From the NCBI GenBank assembly GCA_016868815.1, contig VGFQ01000001.1:372001-436000 (forward strand): a DNA stretch of 64,000 nt, read 5' to 3'. The position numbers and the translations under genes are program-made. The notes under the pieces were generated by a model. That model saw only the letters and a list, made by a program, of their open reading frames with translations, did not search any database and was not told the origin of the DNA. Shown piece by piece: positions 18,811-27,908 of this stretch; positions within the stretch are counted from its first letter, which is position 1; each line of letters starts with the position of its first letter. Source of the stretch: Bacteroidota bacterium. Lineage in GTDB: Bacteria; Bacteroidota; Bacteroidia; Chitinophagales; Chitinophagaceae.

Positions 18811-20667
18811 TTGTCTGACATCATCCGCCTCCTGCCCGACAACATCGCCAACCAGATCGCAGCGGGAGAGGTGATACAAAGGCCTTCCAGCGCCGTCAAA
18901 GAGCTGCTGGAGAATTCCGTGGACGCAGGCGCGGACGACATCCGACTCATCATCGCAGAAGCCGGCAAGGCCCTCGTACAGGTCGTCGACAACGGCAAGG
19001 GCATGAGCGCCCCCGATGCGCGGATGTGCTTTGAGCGGCACGCCACCTCCAAGATCACCGGCATAGAAGACCTCTTCAAAATCCGCACCATGGGATTCCG
19101 TGGAGAAGCCCTGGCATCGATCGCAGCCGTCGCCCAGGTAGAAGTCCGCACCCGCAGAGAACAGGACGAGCTGGGGACCTTCATAGAAATCGAGAACAGT
19201 CAGGTACGCCGCCAGGAGCCCTGCGCTTGCCCGATAGGTACCAGCATGGCTATGAAGAACCTCTTCTTCAACGTGCCAGCACGAAGGAACTTCCTGCGCA
19301 GCAATGCATCTGAGATGCGACACATCGTAGATGAGTTCATGCACGTCGCATTGGCCTTCCCAGAAATCCGATTCCAGCTCATACACGACGGACAGGAACT
19401 CCATCACCTGACGAAAGGCTCCCTCCGACAACGCATCGTACAGCTCATGGGCGCTGCCTGTAACGCACGGCTGGTACCGGTGAAGGAAGAGACCGACTAC
19501 CTCTGCATCCACGGCTTCATCGGCAAGCCAGAGGCGGCACGCAAGACGCGGGGCGACCAATATTTCTTCGTAAACGGCCGTTACATCCGCAGCAGCTACC
19601 TCAACCATGCCGTGACAAGCGCCTTCCAGGGACTGCTACCTGAGGCTTGCTTCCCCCTCTACTTGCTCTTCATCACCATCGACCCATCGCAAATAGACAT
19701 CAACGTACACCCCAACAAGCAGGAAGTAAAGTTCGACGACGAGCGGATTGTCTATGCCTTTGTACAGTCAGCCGTCAAACATGCGCTGGCACAATACAGC
19801 GTAACACCTTCGATGGACTTCGAACTCGATGCCGGCATCCAACGACTCGAAGCCGTCGCCAGGCCTGCCAGCAAAGATGACCAACGCCAGACAGTGGCCG
19901 GAGCCCTCTTCCAGGGATTCACCCAACGACATGCAGCCCATCGCATAGAACCCTCCAGCAACCGCTCCGCCTGGCAGAACTTCTATGAAGCCCGGGATGC
20001 CTCAGCAGCCCCCCTCCCACAGCCCTCCACCCTTTTACCTTTAGAGCATAAGGAACAAGTGCCATCATCCGGCTCGCTAGCAGACCAGCTCGTGGAGACA
20101 GGGACGGACAAACCCTTTCAAGTCTTGCAAGCCTACATCGTGGCGAAAGGCTCCCAGGGGCTCCTCCTCTTCAACCAACAGCTCGCCCATGAGCGCATCC
20201 TCTATGAACGCTATCAGGATGCCATGACAGGCATGCCCATCCCCATCCAACGCTCCCTCTTCCCTGCCATCCTCAGCCTTCCGCCAGCAGACGCTGCGCT
20301 GATGGAAGAATTATGCCCCGAGCTTCGGCTGCTCGGCTATGAGGTAGAGTCAGCCGGCGATGGCCAGTTCCGCCTGCTGGGAACACCCTCCTTGGACGGC
20401 AGCGACACGGGTCATGAAGCATTAGAAGGTTTGCTGGAATCTTACAAGCACGCCCATCCGGGCAGGACCATGGACAGGCAAGAGAAACTGATCCGCTCCC
20501 TCGCCGCCAGACATTGCCTCAAGGCCGGGCGGGCGCTGACCCTGCCGGAAATGCAACAACTGATCTCAGAGCTATCTCGCTGCCGGCAGGCCTCCCTGAG
20601 CCCAGGTGGGCTTCCAACCTACCTCACGTTGGGGAGTACACAACTCGACAGGATGTTCTTTCGCTGA
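18811..20667 (+). CDS. mutL: DNA mismatch repair protein MutL
   Basis: 618 residues. GHKL ATPase motifs are intact: Glu34-Asn35 in ELLENSVDAGA, Asp-Asn-Gly-Lys-Gly-Met (60-65) and Gly-Phe-Arg-Gly-Glu-Ala (95-100). MutL couples MutS mismatch recognition to strand removal. The start is TTG: 18811 is preceded at about 5 nt by AGGGAGA, an unusually good Shine-Dalgarno for this phylum, and no ATG lies nearby in frame. In the C-terminal domain the endonuclease motif DQHA-x-HER reads Asn-Gln-Gln-Leu-Ala-His-Glu-Arg (455-462), so two metal-site residues are changed; nicking activity is therefore doubtful. Confidence 0.97.
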   Translation: MSDIIRLLPDNIANQIAAGEVIQRPSSAVKELLENSVDAGADDIRLIIAEAGKALVQVVDNGKGMSAPDARMCFERHATSKITGIEDLFKIRTMGFRGEALASIAAVAQVEVRTRREQDELGTFIEIENSQVRRQEPCACPIGTSMAMKNLFFNVPARRNFLRSNASEMRHIVDEFMHVALAFPEIRFQLIHDGQELHHLTKGSLRQRIVQLMGAACNARLVPVKEETDYLCIHGFIGKPEAARKTRGDQYFFVNGRYIRSSYLNHAVTSAFQGLLPEACFPLYLLFITIDPSQIDINVHPNKQEVKFDDERIVYAFVQSAVKHALAQYSVTPSMDFELDAGIQRLEAVARPASKDDQRQTVAGALFQGFTQRHAAHRIEPSSNRSAWQNFYEARDASAAPLPQPSTLLPLEHKEQVPSSGSLADQLVETGTDKPFQVLQAYIVAKGSQGLLLFNQQLAHERILYERYQDAMTGMPIPIQRSLFPAILSLPPADAALMEELCPELRLLGYEVESAGDGQFRLLGTPSLDGSDTGHEALEGLLESYKHAHPGRTMDRQEKLIRSLAARHCLKAGRALTLPEMQQLISELSRCRQASLSPGGLPTYLTLGSTQLDRMFFR

Positions 20668-20684
20668 CAAGCCAGTGGCGTCCC

Positions 20685-22043
20685 TCAACCCCGTTCATAG
20701 AGGTCCAGCAAGAAGGCCTCGTAGCGCTTCCGCACGCCGGCTGCCGTACCTCGGTGGTGGTTGACCAGCAAGGAAAAGAGCAGCCATCTCCCTTTTTTTG
20801 TCCGCAGATAGCCGCTGAGGGCTACCACCCCCGTCAGCGTGCCGGTCTTGGCATGAATGTGCCCGGACAACCGACGGTCCATTGATCCGAGCGTGCCCGT
20901 GCCGGCCGTCGGTAAAAGCGTCTGGATGCGCGCCATAGGAAAGGCAGCCCGCATCTGGCCAAGCACCCAGATAAAATCCTCTGGCGTAAAGAGATTGTAG
21001 CGGCTCAGACCGCTGCCATCTGCCCAGCGCGGCAGCTGTGGCATCCCCAAAAGAGTGGTTGCCAATAACGTATCAATCGCCGCCGACTCACGAAAAACAC
21101 CGGTCAGCTTCCGCGATATCATCAGCAAAGCCTGCTCCGCGAAGAAATTATCGCTGCGATGCATCAGAGGCCGCAGCAGCGAGTCTGTCGGGACAGAACG
21201 TACCACGTCTCCCATAACCGTCGGCATGGGAATCCCTTGAGGCCATTCGGCCATGGCAGGCCGAGAGAGCCGCTCCTGCAAGACCTCGATGGCTGTGGCC
21301 GCCGTATGGGTGACAAAGGGGACTTCCGTATGGGCGCCATCTGTACGGCCTTCTGTCAGCCAAAAACGATTTTGATCGCGTTCACGTCCTACAGAAAAGC
21401 GGCCGGTTGGGTCCGGGGCTTTATACGCCACCTGCCAGGGGCCTTCGGGATCACTGGTGACAAACACGTCGAGCGTATCACCCGGGGAGGCGGGTCGCTC
21501 TTTCTTGGATATGGACTGCTGCCAGGTAACATAATTGCCATGCACCGGGAAAGGGCTCCGCTCAGCCATATAGTAGGCGTCGTAGTCGTCCCAGCTCCAG
21601 CCGGAGCCCCAGGGCGTTGTTTTCCAGGATGAGAGATTTAGATATACCGGCTTGGGGTTGCCTGCCAGCCGGTCCATGACAGGCTGCTGGCGGAAGTCCG
21701 GATGCAACAAAGTCGGGTCTCCCGTAGGCTCTAGCAAGATGGCAGTGTCGAGCTCACGCCAGACGATGCCATCCAGCGAGTCGCCGAGGTGCTTCATCGC
21801 TGCAAAGCAGGTGATGATCTTAGTATTGCTGGCAGGCACGAAGTATTTGTCGGATTGGAAGCGGTACAGCCATTGGCCAGCCTCTGGATCGAAGACGGCC
21901 ACTCCCAGATGGGCATGCCCAAGCGTAGTATCAGAAAGCAGCTGGCGCTCCGCTGCATGCCGGATGTGGTGAGACAGAGAGCAGGAGCCCAGCAGCAGCG
22001 TCGCTGCCAGAGCCATCCCGGTTGACATGGCAGGGCGTCTCAT
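20685..22043 (-). CDS. dacB: D-alanyl-D-alanine carboxypeptidase/endopeptidase (PBP4 type), lipoprotein
   Basis: 452 residues. Lipobox Leu-Gly-Ser-Cys (Cys21). Peptidase S13 motifs: Ser72-Asn-Thr-Lys75, Ser-Asp-Asn in HRSDNFFAEQ, and Lys-Thr-Gly in HAKTGTLTG. Trims or cleaves peptidoglycan cross-links in the periplasm. The ATG at 22043 starts right before the lipoprotein leader; the frame is open further to 22217 but that part belongs to the upstream arginase-like gene. It lies only 10 bp after that gene, so the two are likely co-transcribed. Confidence 0.93.
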   Translation of the reverse strand: MRRPAMSTGMALAATLLLGSCSLSHHIRHAAERQLLSDTTLGHAHLGVAVFDPEAGQWLYRFQSDKYFVPASNTKIITCFAAMKHLGDSLDGIVWRELDTAILLEPTGDPTLLHPDFRQQPVMDRLAGNPKPVYLNLSSWKTTPWGSGWSWDDYDAYYMAERSPFPVHGNYVTWQQSISKKERPASPGDTLDVFVTSDPEGPWQVAYKAPDPTGRFSVGRERDQNRFWLTEGRTDGAHTEVPFVTHTAATAIEVLQERLSRPAMAEWPQGIPMPTVMGDVVRSVPTDSLLRPLMHRSDNFFAEQALLMISRKLTGVFRESAAIDTLLATTLLGMPQLPRWADGSGLSRYNLFTPEDFIWVLGQMRAAFPMARIQTLLPTAGTGTLGSMDRRLSGHIHAKTGTLTGVVALSGYLRTKKGRWLLFSLLVNHHRGTAAGVRKRYEAFLLDLYERG

Positions 22044-22053
22044 AACAGAAAGT

Positions 22054-23202
22054 TTAAGGTTCTTGCAGGCCGCGTTCCTGAGCCCGCAGCCATCTCTCAG
22101 GCAGCTCATTGTCGCAAGCTCGCAGATAGTCGCGGTGGGAGCAGGGAAGCCAAGACTGATCCGGCATCTGCATCCACCAACGTCCGGTGCGTCGGCTTTG
22201 CAGGAAGGTAGTATCAACTTCTGCGAAGGCCGTATGAAACGACAGGAATTCTTCCGACTCCGTGAGCAGGGCCTCCGTCATGGCCCTCCGAAACCCTTCA
22301 ATGTAATACCAGACCATCTGGGCAATCTGTTTGGATGCCAGGCCTTGAGGGTCGGCTGAAGGGTCGTAGCCATAGATGCCGAGCGACTGCAGCTGAGGGG
22401 CCATCCCCGCATAGGTAGCCAGCAGACAGGCTTCTTCTCCGTTGAGCCCGTCGGGCTGACCGTCGGGCTGGGGGGCAGAGAGATACTGCAGGGCCGAGAG
22501 ATCGAAGCTGACCATGCGGCAGCCTCTGAGTACTGGCTCCATCTCTTCTATGTCTTCCCGAACCCTGCCAAGCCGGAAGCAGTCAAAGCGAAGCTTGTCC
22601 ACGGTCTCTAGCATCTCGGGATTGACCAAATAGCTTTGAAAGCCGATATGGCTATACTGACGGACAAGGTTGGGCTCGCCGGTGAGCAATTCCATTAGGA
22701 AATGTCGCGACTTCCTAGGGATGTCGAGAGAGAGGTCCAGACGGGCATCGACAATGGCCACATCGATCGTCTTGTCGGTGGCACGAAAGGCATCCGATTG
22801 TGACAGCGTAAGGTCGTGCGATCCTCCAAGCACCACAGCCCTAGCCCCGGACTCCAGAATGGCGGCCAGCACAGACCGCAATGCAGCGGACGTGTCGGCA
22901 AGCGTCTCGCCACGGCGGATATTGCCGGCATCGGCCAGGCGGATATGCCGATGCCAGTGGTGCAGCTCATAGAGACTGCGACGGATGGCATCCGGACCTT
23001 CATCATCGGCATCGCTGATATCGTCCCCCCTGCGCTCCCCACACCCCACCAACACCAGGTCGGCCTCCCGGAAGTCTGGCAGTTCCTCCTGATACATCGT
23101 GATGCAGCGCCCCAACTGGCCATCTCGGTAGCGGTCAGGAGCCATTTCTTCAAAAAAGGCTGATGGGGAGAGGAAGTCTGAAATCTGATATGGGTCGTAC
23201 AT
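22054..23202 (-). CDS. Arginase/formimidoylglutamase-like protein with an incomplete metal site
   Basis: 382 residues of the ureohydrolase fold. Motif 1 GGSHD keeps the His (129). Motif 2, normally Asp-Ala-His-x-Asp, reads Asp152-Ala-Arg154-Leu-Asp156. Motif 3, normally Ser-Phe-Asp-x-Asp, reads Ser-Phe-Asp234-Leu-Ser236. Compared with arginase, the ligands of the first manganese are all present while the His and Asp that bind the second are replaced by Arg and Ser. It may be a one-metal enzyme or non-catalytic. ATG at 23202 is used (an in-frame ATG at 23220 is also possible). Upstream of dacB in a probable two-gene operon, divergent from pheS. Confidence 0.8.
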   Translation of the reverse strand: MYDPYQISDFLSPSAFFEEMAPDRYRDGQLGRCITMYQEELPDFREADLVLVGCGERRGDDISDADDEGPDAIRRSLYELHHWHRHIRLADAGNIRRGETLADTSAALRSVLAAILESGARAVVLGGSHDLTLSQSDAFRATDKTIDVAIVDARLDLSLDIPRKSRHFLMELLTGEPNLVRQYSHIGFQSYLVNPEMLETVDKLRFDCFRLGRVREDIEEMEPVLRGCRMVSFDLSALQYLSAPQPDGQPDGLNGEEACLLATYAGMAPQLQSLGIYGYDPSADPQGLASKQIAQMVWYYIEGFRRAMTEALLTESEEFLSFHTAFAEVDTTFLQSRRTGRWWMQMPDQSWLPCSHRDYLRACDNELPERWLRAQERGLQEP

Positions 23203-23300
23203 GCTGCGCTGTTTGCACAAACCTAATCCATCGGCGCCAATCTATTCTTCAAAGCCAAGCTCAACCATCGGCCAACAAGCGGATTGCGTATCTTAGCCCC

Positions 23301-24332
23301 ATGGAAGAACTCCTCTCGCAGATAGCACTTCATAAGGAGGAAATGCGGGCCTTTGAAGCTGCAGACGCACCGTCGCTGGAAGCCTTCCGCATCCGCTTCT
23401 TGGGACCAAAAGGCATCATCAAAGCCCTTATGGGTGAAATGAAGCAGGTCCCGGCAGCACAGAAAAAAGAGTTTGGGATGGTGATGAATGCCCTGAAGTC
23501 GGATGCTGAGCAGAAGTATGAGTCATGCCGGGCAGCTCTGTTCGTCCAGGCTTCCACCACCCGCCCTGGGCAGGACCTCACCCTGCCCGGAGATCCGGTA
23601 CGCATCGGCAGCCGACATCCCATCACCCTCATGCGCAACCGCATCGTCTCGATATTCAGCCGACTGGGTTTTGCCGTCGCTGAAGGCCCGGAGATGGAAG
23701 ATGACTGGCACAACTTCACCGCCCTGAACCTAGATGAAGACCATCCAGCCCGCGACATGCAGGACACTTTTTACCTGTCGAAAAGCCCCGACAGGCTCCT
23801 GCGCACCCATACCAGCAACGTGCAGATCCGAGAGATGCAGAAAGGACGCCTTCCCATCCGCATCGTCTGCCCCGGTCGCGTCTATCGCAACGAGACGGTC
23901 AGTGCCCGATCGCACTGCTTCTTTCACCAGGTGGAAGGCCTGTACATAAACGAGCAGGTCTCTTTTGCCGACCTCAAACAGACCCTCTACTTTTTTGTCC
24001 AGGAGATGTTCGGTACCGCCGTCAAGATCCGCTTCCGCCCCAGTTTTTTCCCTTTCACGGAACCCAGCGCCGAGATGGACATCAGCTGCCTGCTATGCCA
24101 CGGTGAAGGCTGCAATGTGTGCAAGCACACCGGCTGGCTGGAAATTCTCGGTTGCGGGATGGTCCATCCCAAGGTGTTGTCCAACTGTGGCATCGACCCA
24201 GATCGCTACCAGGGCTTCGCCTTTGGCATGGGCATTGAACGACCCGCGATGCTGAAATACGGAATCACCGACATCCGGCTGTTCAGTGAAAACGATGTCC
24301 GCTTCCTGCAACAATTCACCGCAGCCTATTGA
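23301..24332 (+). CDS. pheS: Phenylalanine-tRNA ligase alpha subunit
   Basis: 343 residues. N-terminal coiled-coil arm (about 1-90), then the class II catalytic core with RTHTSNVQIREM (motif 2 area), FRPSFFPFTEPSAEMD (motif 2) and GFAFGMGIERPAMLKYGI (motif 3). A CxxCxxxxCxxC insertion (ISCLLCHGEGCNVCK) near residue 275 is normal for this subfamily. ATG at 23301 matches the family start MEELL; upstream in-frame starts overlap the divergent gene. pheT is not nearby. Confidence 0.96.
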   Translation: MEELLSQIALHKEEMRAFEAADAPSLEAFRIRFLGPKGIIKALMGEMKQVPAAQKKEFGMVMNALKSDAEQKYESCRAALFVQASTTRPGQDLTLPGDPVRIGSRHPITLMRNRIVSIFSRLGFAVAEGPEMEDDWHNFTALNLDEDHPARDMQDTFYLSKSPDRLLRTHTSNVQIREMQKGRLPIRIVCPGRVYRNETVSARSHCFFHQVEGLYINEQVSFADLKQTLYFFVQEMFGTAVKIRFRPSFFPFTEPSAEMDISCLLCHGEGCNVCKHTGWLEILGCGMVHPKVLSNCGIDPDRYQGFAFGMGIERPAMLKYGITDIRLFSENDVRFLQQFTAAY

Positions 24333-24479
24333 CCGTGGCCGCCATCCGCCCCGACCCTGTCAGTAGGTGCAAGGCTATACATTCCCTGCACAACCTCACC
24401 ACTGGCGAAACCATCCAGAGGCCAGGCCAGCGGTCATTCACCATCCCTCTAACACCCCGCTGACGGCGCTCTACCCCAT

Positions 24480-25487
24480 ATGGAACCCCCTGAGAACAAA
24501 CCCTCTCCCACCATCCTGGTGACCGGCGGAAAGGGACTGCTGGGCAGCTATCTCCTGCAAGAGCTCTCTCGCCAGGGGATGGCAACCAGAGCCCTCTACC
24601 GGGGCCAGCCGCCGGCAGCGTCTCCTGGCAAACCCATCGAATGGGTGCCAGCCGACATCCTCGACATAGGCGCACTCGAAGAAGCCATGCAAGGCATCAC
24701 AGAAGTCTACCACTGCGCCGCCATCGTGTCGTTCCACCCCAGGAGGAAGACTGAAATGCGCCGCATTAATGTAGAAGGGACCGCCAACGTCGTGAATGCG
24801 GCACTGCGCCATGGGGTACGAAAACTGGTACATGTCAGCTCCGTCTCTGCCCTTGGCAGGAAACGCGACGGGCAATGCATACGCGAAGACGTGCAGTGGG
24901 ACGATGAGGCCAACCTCTCGGCTTATGGGTTGACAAAACACCTGGCAGAGCTGGAGGTCCGAAGGGGCATCGCAGAAGGTCTGGAGGCCGTAATGGTGAA
25001 TCCCAGCATCATACTGGGGGTGGGCGACTGGAACCGTGGATCCGCGGCCCTCTTCCGAAATGCATGGAACGAATTCCCCTGGTACACCGATGGCAGCACC
25101 GGACTGGTAGACGCAGCCGACGTGGCCGACGCCATGATACGGCTCATGAAAAGCCCTATCCACTCGGAACGCTTCATCCTCTCCGCTGAGAACTGGCCCT
25201 ACCGGAAAGTCTTCTCCACTATGGCGGCTGCCATGGGCAAGAAGGCCCCACACCGCCGGGCCTCTCCCTGGATCAGCAGCTGGGTGTGGAGATGGGAAGC
25301 AGTCAAAAGCCTGTTCTCCTCCCAGGATCCCTTACTCACCCGTGAGACGGCAGAGACAGCCCAGATGCAGGTCTCGTACGACCCTGCAAAAATATTATCC
25401 CATCTCCCCGGCTTCCGCTTCCGCCCATTGGAAGACGTCATCCGCGACTATGCATATCAATATTCCGTTAAAATGGGCCGACCTTAA
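24480..25487 (+). CDS. NAD-dependent epimerase/dehydratase (extended SDR)
   Basis: 335 residues. Rossmann motif Thr-Gly-Gly-Lys-Gly-Leu-Leu-Gly near residue 15, Val-Ser-Ser-Val-Ser near 120 and the catalytic Tyr-Gly-Leu-Thr-Lys (YxxxK) near 149. Resembles dihydroflavonol reductase/3-beta-hydroxysteroid dehydrogenase-like members in layout (HVSSVSALG, NPSIILGVGDW). The substrate is not predictable. ATG at 24480; the 147 bp upstream hold nothing recognisable. Confidence 0.82.
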   Translation: MEPPENKPSPTILVTGGKGLLGSYLLQELSRQGMATRALYRGQPPAASPGKPIEWVPADILDIGALEEAMQGITEVYHCAAIVSFHPRRKTEMRRINVEGTANVVNAALRHGVRKLVHVSSVSALGRKRDGQCIREDVQWDDEANLSAYGLTKHLAELEVRRGIAEGLEAVMVNPSIILGVGDWNRGSAALFRNAWNEFPWYTDGSTGLVDAADVADAMIRLMKSPIHSERFILSAENWPYRKVFSTMAAAMGKKAPHRRASPWISSWVWRWEAVKSLFSSQDPLLTRETAETAQMQVSYDPAKILSHLPGFRFRPLEDVIRDYAYQYSVKMGRP

Positions 25488-25529
25488 CTCCTGCATATAA
25501 ACAGGCGCGTGATTTGCAGTACTCCAGAC

Positions 25530-26612
25530 ATGAAACTGTATCTCCAGTTCACCACCCTAGCTTCCTGGCTCCTCCTGGCAGCCAGTGCCTGGGCCCAGCC
25601 TTTCACCATCACAGGAAAAGTGACAGATGCCCAAACAGGGCAACCCCTCACCGGCGCTTCCGTCTTCTGCCAGAATACGACCATCGGCACCACCACCACC
25701 GCCGATGGCAGCTTCCGGCTCAGCCTTCCAGAAGGCGGGTACGACCTCGTCGTCTCATACAATGGCTATGAGACCTTTAGCAGCCGCATCGGCAGAGGTA
25801 CTGAAGGGGGAGACATCCTGGAAGTCCGGCTGAAAGTAAAAGACCGCAGCCTCGAAGAAGTATCCATCGTCGCCACCACCGAGGTGAGGGATGGTTGGAA
25901 CAAGTATGGTGCATTTTTTCGTGGCCAGTTCCTGGGGATGACAGAAGGGGTCGAGTCCTGCGTCATAGAAAATGCCGACTCGCTTCGCTTCTTTTACAGC
26001 CGCAAACGTGACCGGCTTAAAGTCACCGCCCGAGAACCCCTCCGCATCCGGAACGAAGCACTGGGCTATCGCATCCGCTATGAACTCGACTCGTTCACCC
26101 ATGAGTATGGCCCTGGTAATACAGAGTACGTCGGATACGCGCTCTTCGAAGAGATGGAAGGCACAGATGAACAACAAAAAGACTGGAAAGAAAAAAGGCA
26201 GGACGCCTACTTCGGCTCTATCCTTCACTTTATGCGCTGCTACTACGACAGCACCTTCGGGATCAACGGCTATGAATTGTCAAGACTGGATCCTGCCACT
26301 GGCAATAGCAAACGCATCTACGATCCCTACGACTCCACCTTGTTCATCGCCCTGGAAGACGGAGATGCGATGCTGCTCAGCATCGGACGACTCTATGTGA
26401 CGTATACGCAGGAGAAGCCTGAAGTACAATACCTCAACTTCAAGAAAGAACGCCTGAACTCCCCTTTTCAGAAATCAAGCCTCGATTTCCCGGAGTCCAT
26501 CGTGATAGAGCGAAATGGCTACTGCTACGATCAAAAACAAATCAAAGCGTTGGGCTATTGGGCCTGGGAGAAACTGGCCAGACTGCTGCCCTACGATTAC
26601 GACCCTGATTGA
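25530..26612 (+). CDS. Secreted CarboxypepD_reg-like domain protein
   Basis: 360 residues. Signal peptide 1-21 (ends Ala-Trp-Ala before Gln). Residues about 22-105 form a carboxypeptidase regulatory-like beta-sandwich (FTITGKVTDAQTGQPLTGASV, GGYDLVVSYNGYETF). The rest has many aromatic and acidic residues and no catalytic motif I recognise; the pattern is that of a family of Bacteroidota periplasmic or surface proteins of unknown role. ATG at 25530 chosen over 25509, as it opens the signal peptide. Its 3' end overlaps lpxD on the other strand by 16 bp. Confidence 0.75.
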   Translation: MKLYLQFTTLASWLLLAASAWAQPFTITGKVTDAQTGQPLTGASVFCQNTTIGTTTTADGSFRLSLPEGGYDLVVSYNGYETFSSRIGRGTEGGDILEVRLKVKDRSLEEVSIVATTEVRDGWNKYGAFFRGQFLGMTEGVESCVIENADSLRFFYSRKRDRLKVTAREPLRIRNEALGYRIRYELDSFTHEYGPGNTEYVGYALFEEMEGTDEQQKDWKEKRQDAYFGSILHFMRCYYDSTFGINGYELSRLDPATGNSKRIYDPYDSTLFIALEDGDAMLLSIGRLYVTYTQEKPEVQYLNFKKERLNSPFQKSSLDFPESIVIERNGYCYDQKQIKALGYWAWEKLARLLPYDYDPD

Positions 26613-27565
26613 GCACGGTCCTCCAGCCTAGAGACACGATCCCAGAGCTCACTGATGCGTTTGACCCAGACCAGCTCCCTTCGCTTTTCTCTGGCATCCA
26701 CTGCAGGGGAGCCAAAATAGGTAGCCCCACCCTCGAGGCTGGCCGCCACACCACTCTGCGCCAAGACGACCGCACCATCGCCAATGCGAAGCGTCTTGCT
26801 GACACCCACCTGACCCCATAAGATAACACCATCACCGATCTCCGTGGCCCCTGCAATGGCGACCTGAGCTGCCAACAAACAGTTGCATCCAATCACCGTG
26901 TCGTGGCCGATATGAACCATATTATCCAGCTTGGTACCGCGACCGATGCGGGTATCATGCGTCACACCCCTGTCAATGGTGCAGCCCGCTCCGATCTCTA
27001 CGTCATCCTCGACTACAACACGACCACAACTCTCCATCCGCACATACCAAGACGCCCTGTCCTTTCGCGACTGATAGTAGAAAGGTTCAGAACCGATCAC
27101 AGTACCCGGCTGTACAACGACTCTGTCGCCAATCACACAGCCATCGCAGATGGTCACATTCGGATGAATCACACAGTCCTCACCCAACACCACGTCATGG
27201 CCGAGGAATACGCCAGGAGCAACATGCGTACGGTTACCAATGACAGCTGTGGAGGAAATGATTTCCGTCGCCGGCCGAAAAGGACGATACCGCCGTACGA
27301 TTGCCAGAAACGCATCAAAGGGCCTTTCCACCACCAACAAAGTCTTGCCAGCAGGTATCGTCACTTCCTGGTCGATGATGATATGGGAAGCGGCTGAACG
27401 GATGCACTTATCGTAGTACTTGGGATGATCTACAAACACCAGATCCCCCGCTCCTACACGGTGAATCTCATTGATACCGGACGCCATAGAGAGAGGATCT
27501 CCGACCACGCGCGCGCCTATCCATGCAGCAACTTCAGCAATCGAAACAGGCTCTGGAAAAATCAT
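26597..27565 (-). CDS. lpxD: UDP-3-O-acylglucosamine N-acyltransferase (LpxD)
   Basis: 322 residues. N-terminal uridine-binding domain (about 1-100, GINEIHRVGAGDLVFVDHPKYYDK) followed by hexapeptide-repeat left-handed beta-helix (about 100-280) with the catalytic His in DNMVHIGHD and a C-terminal helix. Third step of lipid A synthesis. ATG at 27565 matches the family start. It stands alone, not in the lpxD-lpxC-fabZ operon common in Bacteroidota, so it may be a second, paralogous copy; many members of the phylum have one. Confidence 0.88.
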   Translation of the reverse strand: MIFPEPVSIAEVAAWIGARVVGDPLSMASGINEIHRVGAGDLVFVDHPKYYDKCIRSAASHIIIDQEVTIPAGKTLLVVERPFDAFLAIVRRYRPFRPATEIISSTAVIGNRTHVAPGVFLGHDVVLGEDCVIHPNVTICDGCVIGDRVVVQPGTVIGSEPFYYQSRKDRASWYVRMESCGRVVVEDDVEIGAGCTIDRGVTHDTRIGRGTKLDNMVHIGHDTVIGCNCLLAAQVAIAGATEIGDGVILWGQVGVSKTLRIGDGAVVLAQSGVAASLEGGATYFGSPAVDAREKRRELVWVKRISELWDRVSRLEDRAQSGS

Positions 27566-27652
27566 CTGCCAGCATTTCAGACGAAGGTAGTCATTCCCTC
27601 CAGCGCATTTGTTGGATAGCAGCGAACGGATCTGTCTGTAAATTTGAATGGC

Positions 27653-27803
27653 TATCCACAACGTTCAAAAAAATTGTTGATAAAAAAGATGAAAAATTTT
27701 TTAGCTCTGTGAAATATGTTTTAATATTGTGTGCGATTTAAGCATCGCATACTTACTAACCCATTCGATTGAAAGCCTGGCGTCGCCAGGCTTTCGCTTT
27801 TCA
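27653..27803 (+). ncRNA. Candidate small RNA ending in a terminator
   Basis: This stretch is AT-rich, codes for nothing and is followed by a strong plus-strand terminator although the nearest upstream plus-strand gene ends more than 1.1 kb away. A possible -7 element TAATATTG (27722-27729, one mismatch to TAnnTTTG) would give a transcript of roughly 65-75 nt. A first hairpin is possible (TGTGCGAT with ATCGCATA, 27730-27752) and the terminator forms the second. Bases 27750-27765 are complementary to 8624-8639. Transcription is inferred, not shown. Confidence 0.4.
27771..27802 (+). terminator. Hairpin terminator of the candidate small RNA
   Basis: Perfect 10-bp stem GAAAGCCTGG / CCAGGCTTTC (27771-27780 with 27786-27795), 5-nt loop, then GCTTTT. 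The minus strand has no T-run after the hairpin, so it works on the plus strand. Confidence 0.75.
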
Positions 27804-27908
27804 AGGCATCTTACAACCAAGTACTAGAGCGGCTTACCAGCATTTCAGCAACCAGTACGCACTTCCGCAGCCCGACTGAAACGAGTAACTTGCAGTAAAT
27901 CGCATCAC

